Source: Bradyrhizobium guangzhouense | GTDB taxonomy: Bacteria; Pseudomonadota; Alphaproteobacteria; Rhizobiales; Xanthobacteraceae | Assembly: GCF_004114955.1 (NCBI RefSeq) | Contig: NZ_CP030053.1 | Coordinates: 1,550,001 to 1,614,000, forward strand | Length of the DNA: 64,000 nt | Direction of reading: 5' to 3' | Part shown: piece by piece, positions 62,816 through 64,000 of the stretch | How positions within the stretch are numbered: position 1 is the stretch's first letter | Layout: every line of letters begins with the position of its first letter | Program-made: the position numbers and the translations under genes | Notes under the pieces: model-generated | The model's database searches: none | What the model was told of the DNA's origin: nothing | What the model saw: only the letters and a program-made list of their open reading frames with translations

Positions 62816-63190
62816 ATGGCGCAATCCTTCGACTACGAAACTGCAACTGCATCGGATGATGCCGACACCTCTCCGCTCGAGCGGCTGGCGGAGATCGCCG
62901 CCCGCACCGCCGAGGAGACGGGCAAGTTCGCCAATGTGGATGCGATCCTGCGCATTCCCGTCACCATGCAGGTGGTGCTGGGATCGGCGACCATTCCGGT
63001 GGCCAATCTGATGAAGCTCGGCCGCGGTGCTGTCGTTCCTCTGGACCACCGCGTCGGCGAGCCCGTCGACGTCGTGGTCAACGGCCGCGTCGTTGCCCGC
63101 GGAGAGGTGGTCGTCGTCGAGGAGGACAATTCCCGCTTCGGCGTTTCGCTGACCGAGATCGTCGGACCGCTGGGGCAGGGTGATTCCTGA
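62816..63190 (+). CDS. fliN: Flagellar motor switch protein FliN
   Basis: A 124-residue protein with the SpoA domain in its C-terminal 80 residues (VDAILRIPVTMQVVLGSATIPVANLMKLGRGAVVPLDHRVGEPVDVVVNGRVVARGEVVVVEEDNSRFGVSLTEI). It forms the base of the C-ring with FliM. It starts 76 bases after the small membrane protein gene and ends two bases before fliG. Confidence 0.95.
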   Translation: MAQSFDYETATASDDADTSPLERLAEIAARTAEETGKFANVDAILRIPVTMQVVLGSATIPVANLMKLGRGAVVPLDHRVGEPVDVVVNGRVVARGEVVVVEEDNSRFGVSLTEIVGPLGQGDS

Positions 63191-63192
63191 TC

Positions 63193-64000
63193 ATGGCGGC
63201 ACCGGTCGCTCCCATCAAGCAGCGCGGCGTTGCCACGCTGGGCGGAACGGAAAAGGTCGCGGCGCTCCTGCTGGCCATGGGTCGTCAGGCGGCCGCCAGC
63301 GTGCTTGCGCAGTTCGAGCCGCAGGACATTCGCATCGTCACCAAGGCGGCAGCCGAGCTGAGGCCGATCACGGCGCAGGAGCTCGAGTCGATTGTCGAGG
63401 AGTTTGCCCAGCAGTTCTCGATGGGCGCCAACATTCTCGGCACGCTGGGCGGGCTCGAGGCCGTGCTGGGCGACGTGCTTCCCGCCGACCAGGTCACGGC
63501 GATCATGTCGGACCTGCTCGGCAATTCGAGTCGGTCGGTGTGGGACCGCGTCTCGTCGGTGTCGGAAAACTCGCTGGCGACCTACCTCTCCAAGGAGCAT
63601 CCGCAGACCGCGGCGCTGATCCTGTCCAAGGTCAAGCCGTCTTGCGCCGCCAAGGTGATGAGCCAGTTGCCGTCGAGCCTGCGCAACGAATTGATGCGGC
63701 GGGTGCTCAGCCTCAAGCCGATCGTCGACGACGCGATGAAGGTCCTCGAGAAGACGCTGCATGAAGATCTGACGCTCAATTTCGCCCGCAACCTCGGCGC
63801 GGATACCTACGCGCGGGTCGCCGACATCATCAACAAGATGGAGCGTGGCCATATCGAGGACATGCTGAAGAGCCTGTCGGAAAAGCGGCCGAAGTCGGCC
63901 GAAGTGCTGAAGGAGCTGCTCTTTACTTTCGACGACGTCATCAACCTGGCGCCGAAGGCGCGCACCATGATCTTCGACCAGGTACCGACCGACCGCATCG
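63193..64000 (+). CDS. fliG: Flagellar motor switch protein FliG, N-terminal and middle parts (cut by window edge)
   Basis: 269 codons are visible. The N-terminal domain (LGGTEKVAALLLAMGRQAAASVLAQFEPQDIRIVTKAAAEL) and the middle domain with the EHPQTAALILSKVKP motif are typical of FliG. The window ends in the C-terminal domain (FDDVINLAPKARTMIFDQVP), which contacts the stator. ATG 63193 follows the fliN stop by two bases. No stop is reached. Confidence 0.94.
   Translation, partial: MAAPVAPIKQRGVATLGGTEKVAALLLAMGRQAAASVLAQFEPQDIRIVTKAAAELRPITAQELESIVEEFAQQFSMGANILGTLGGLEAVLGDVLPADQVTAIMSDLLGNSSRSVWDRVSSVSENSLATYLSKEHPQTAALILSKVKPSCAAKVMSQLPSSLRNELMRRVLSLKPIVDDAMKVLEKTLHEDLTLNFARNLGADTYARVADIINKMERGHIEDMLKSLSEKRPKSAEVLKELLFTFDDVINLAPKARTMIFDQVPTDRI

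Noticed and set aside
1..64000. CRISPR arrays, tRNA or rRNA genes, transposase genes
   Set aside because: None could be recognised by reading; no regularly spaced direct repeats and no insertion-sequence open frame were found.

Overview
The window looks like one stretch of a Bradyrhizobium chromosome (Alphaproteobacteria, Nitrobacteraceae). The basis is high GC with strong G/C third positions, GTG/TTG starts, a Rhizobiales-type flagellar block, and several non-coding dispersed repeats of kinds I recognise from Bradyrhizobium genomes. The genus is inferred; no rRNA or tRNA gene was seen.

Region 1 (1-16001) is the most unusual part: a biosynthetic gene cluster that appears to build a hydrazine (N-N bond) and pass it to carrier-protein and NRPS chemistry. 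It holds the C-terminus of an amino-acid N-hydroxylase, a DAO-family flavin oxidase and a cupin/methionyl-tRNA-synthetase fusion. This trio is known from actinobacteria (Spb38/39/40 type) to make hydrazinoacetic acid from lysine and glycine. Tightly coupled downstream genes encode a free carrier protein, a TubC-docking/heterocyclization/adenylation (cysteine-like code)/PCP module, an acyl-adenylating ligase, a second carrier protein, a GNAT and a C45-type acyltransferase. A KAS III-like gene lies on the opposite strand. A large heme-oxygenase-like diiron protein, an acyl-CoA-dehydrogenase-like flavoprotein and an alpha/beta hydrolase follow. The cluster is cut by the left window edge. It ends near a 0.6 kb dispersed repeat, of which a second, same-orientation copy lies about 39 kb downstream.

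Region 2 (17-30.6 kb): an Opp-type ABC importer (binding protein, two permeases, two ATPases) is coupled to a GH51 arabinofuranosidase, which suggests uptake of arabinose-containing oligosaccharides. A convergent 2078-residue pseudokinase/AAA/GAF/PAS/histidine-kinase/receiver protein follows.

Region 3 (31-43.8 kb), mostly on the minus strand: an orphan pair of sugar-type ABC permeases; a SoxC/SoxD-like sulfite dehydrogenase with DUF302 and small membrane proteins, closed by a terminator; a divergent AhpD-like/AraC pair; an orphan Tat-exported family 5 binding protein; a BisC-like molybdoenzyme; and a TetR/MATE pair with a clear operator-like palindrome.

Region 4 (44-56.8 kb): a luciferase-like monooxygenase and two AhpD/CMD proteins joined to a branched-chain-type ABC importer with fused LivH-LivM; a NiCoT nickel/cobalt permease; a HerA-like ATPase; a ketopantoate-reductase-like protein; a repeat-filled intergenic kilobase; and a MarR regulator with a four-cysteine C-terminal half.

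Region 5 (57.5-64 kb): flagellar genes fliI, flgF and a DUF1217 gene diverge from motA, fliM, a small membrane protein gene, fliN and fliG. FliG is cut by the right edge. The order resembles the Rhizobium-type (lateral) flagellar locus.
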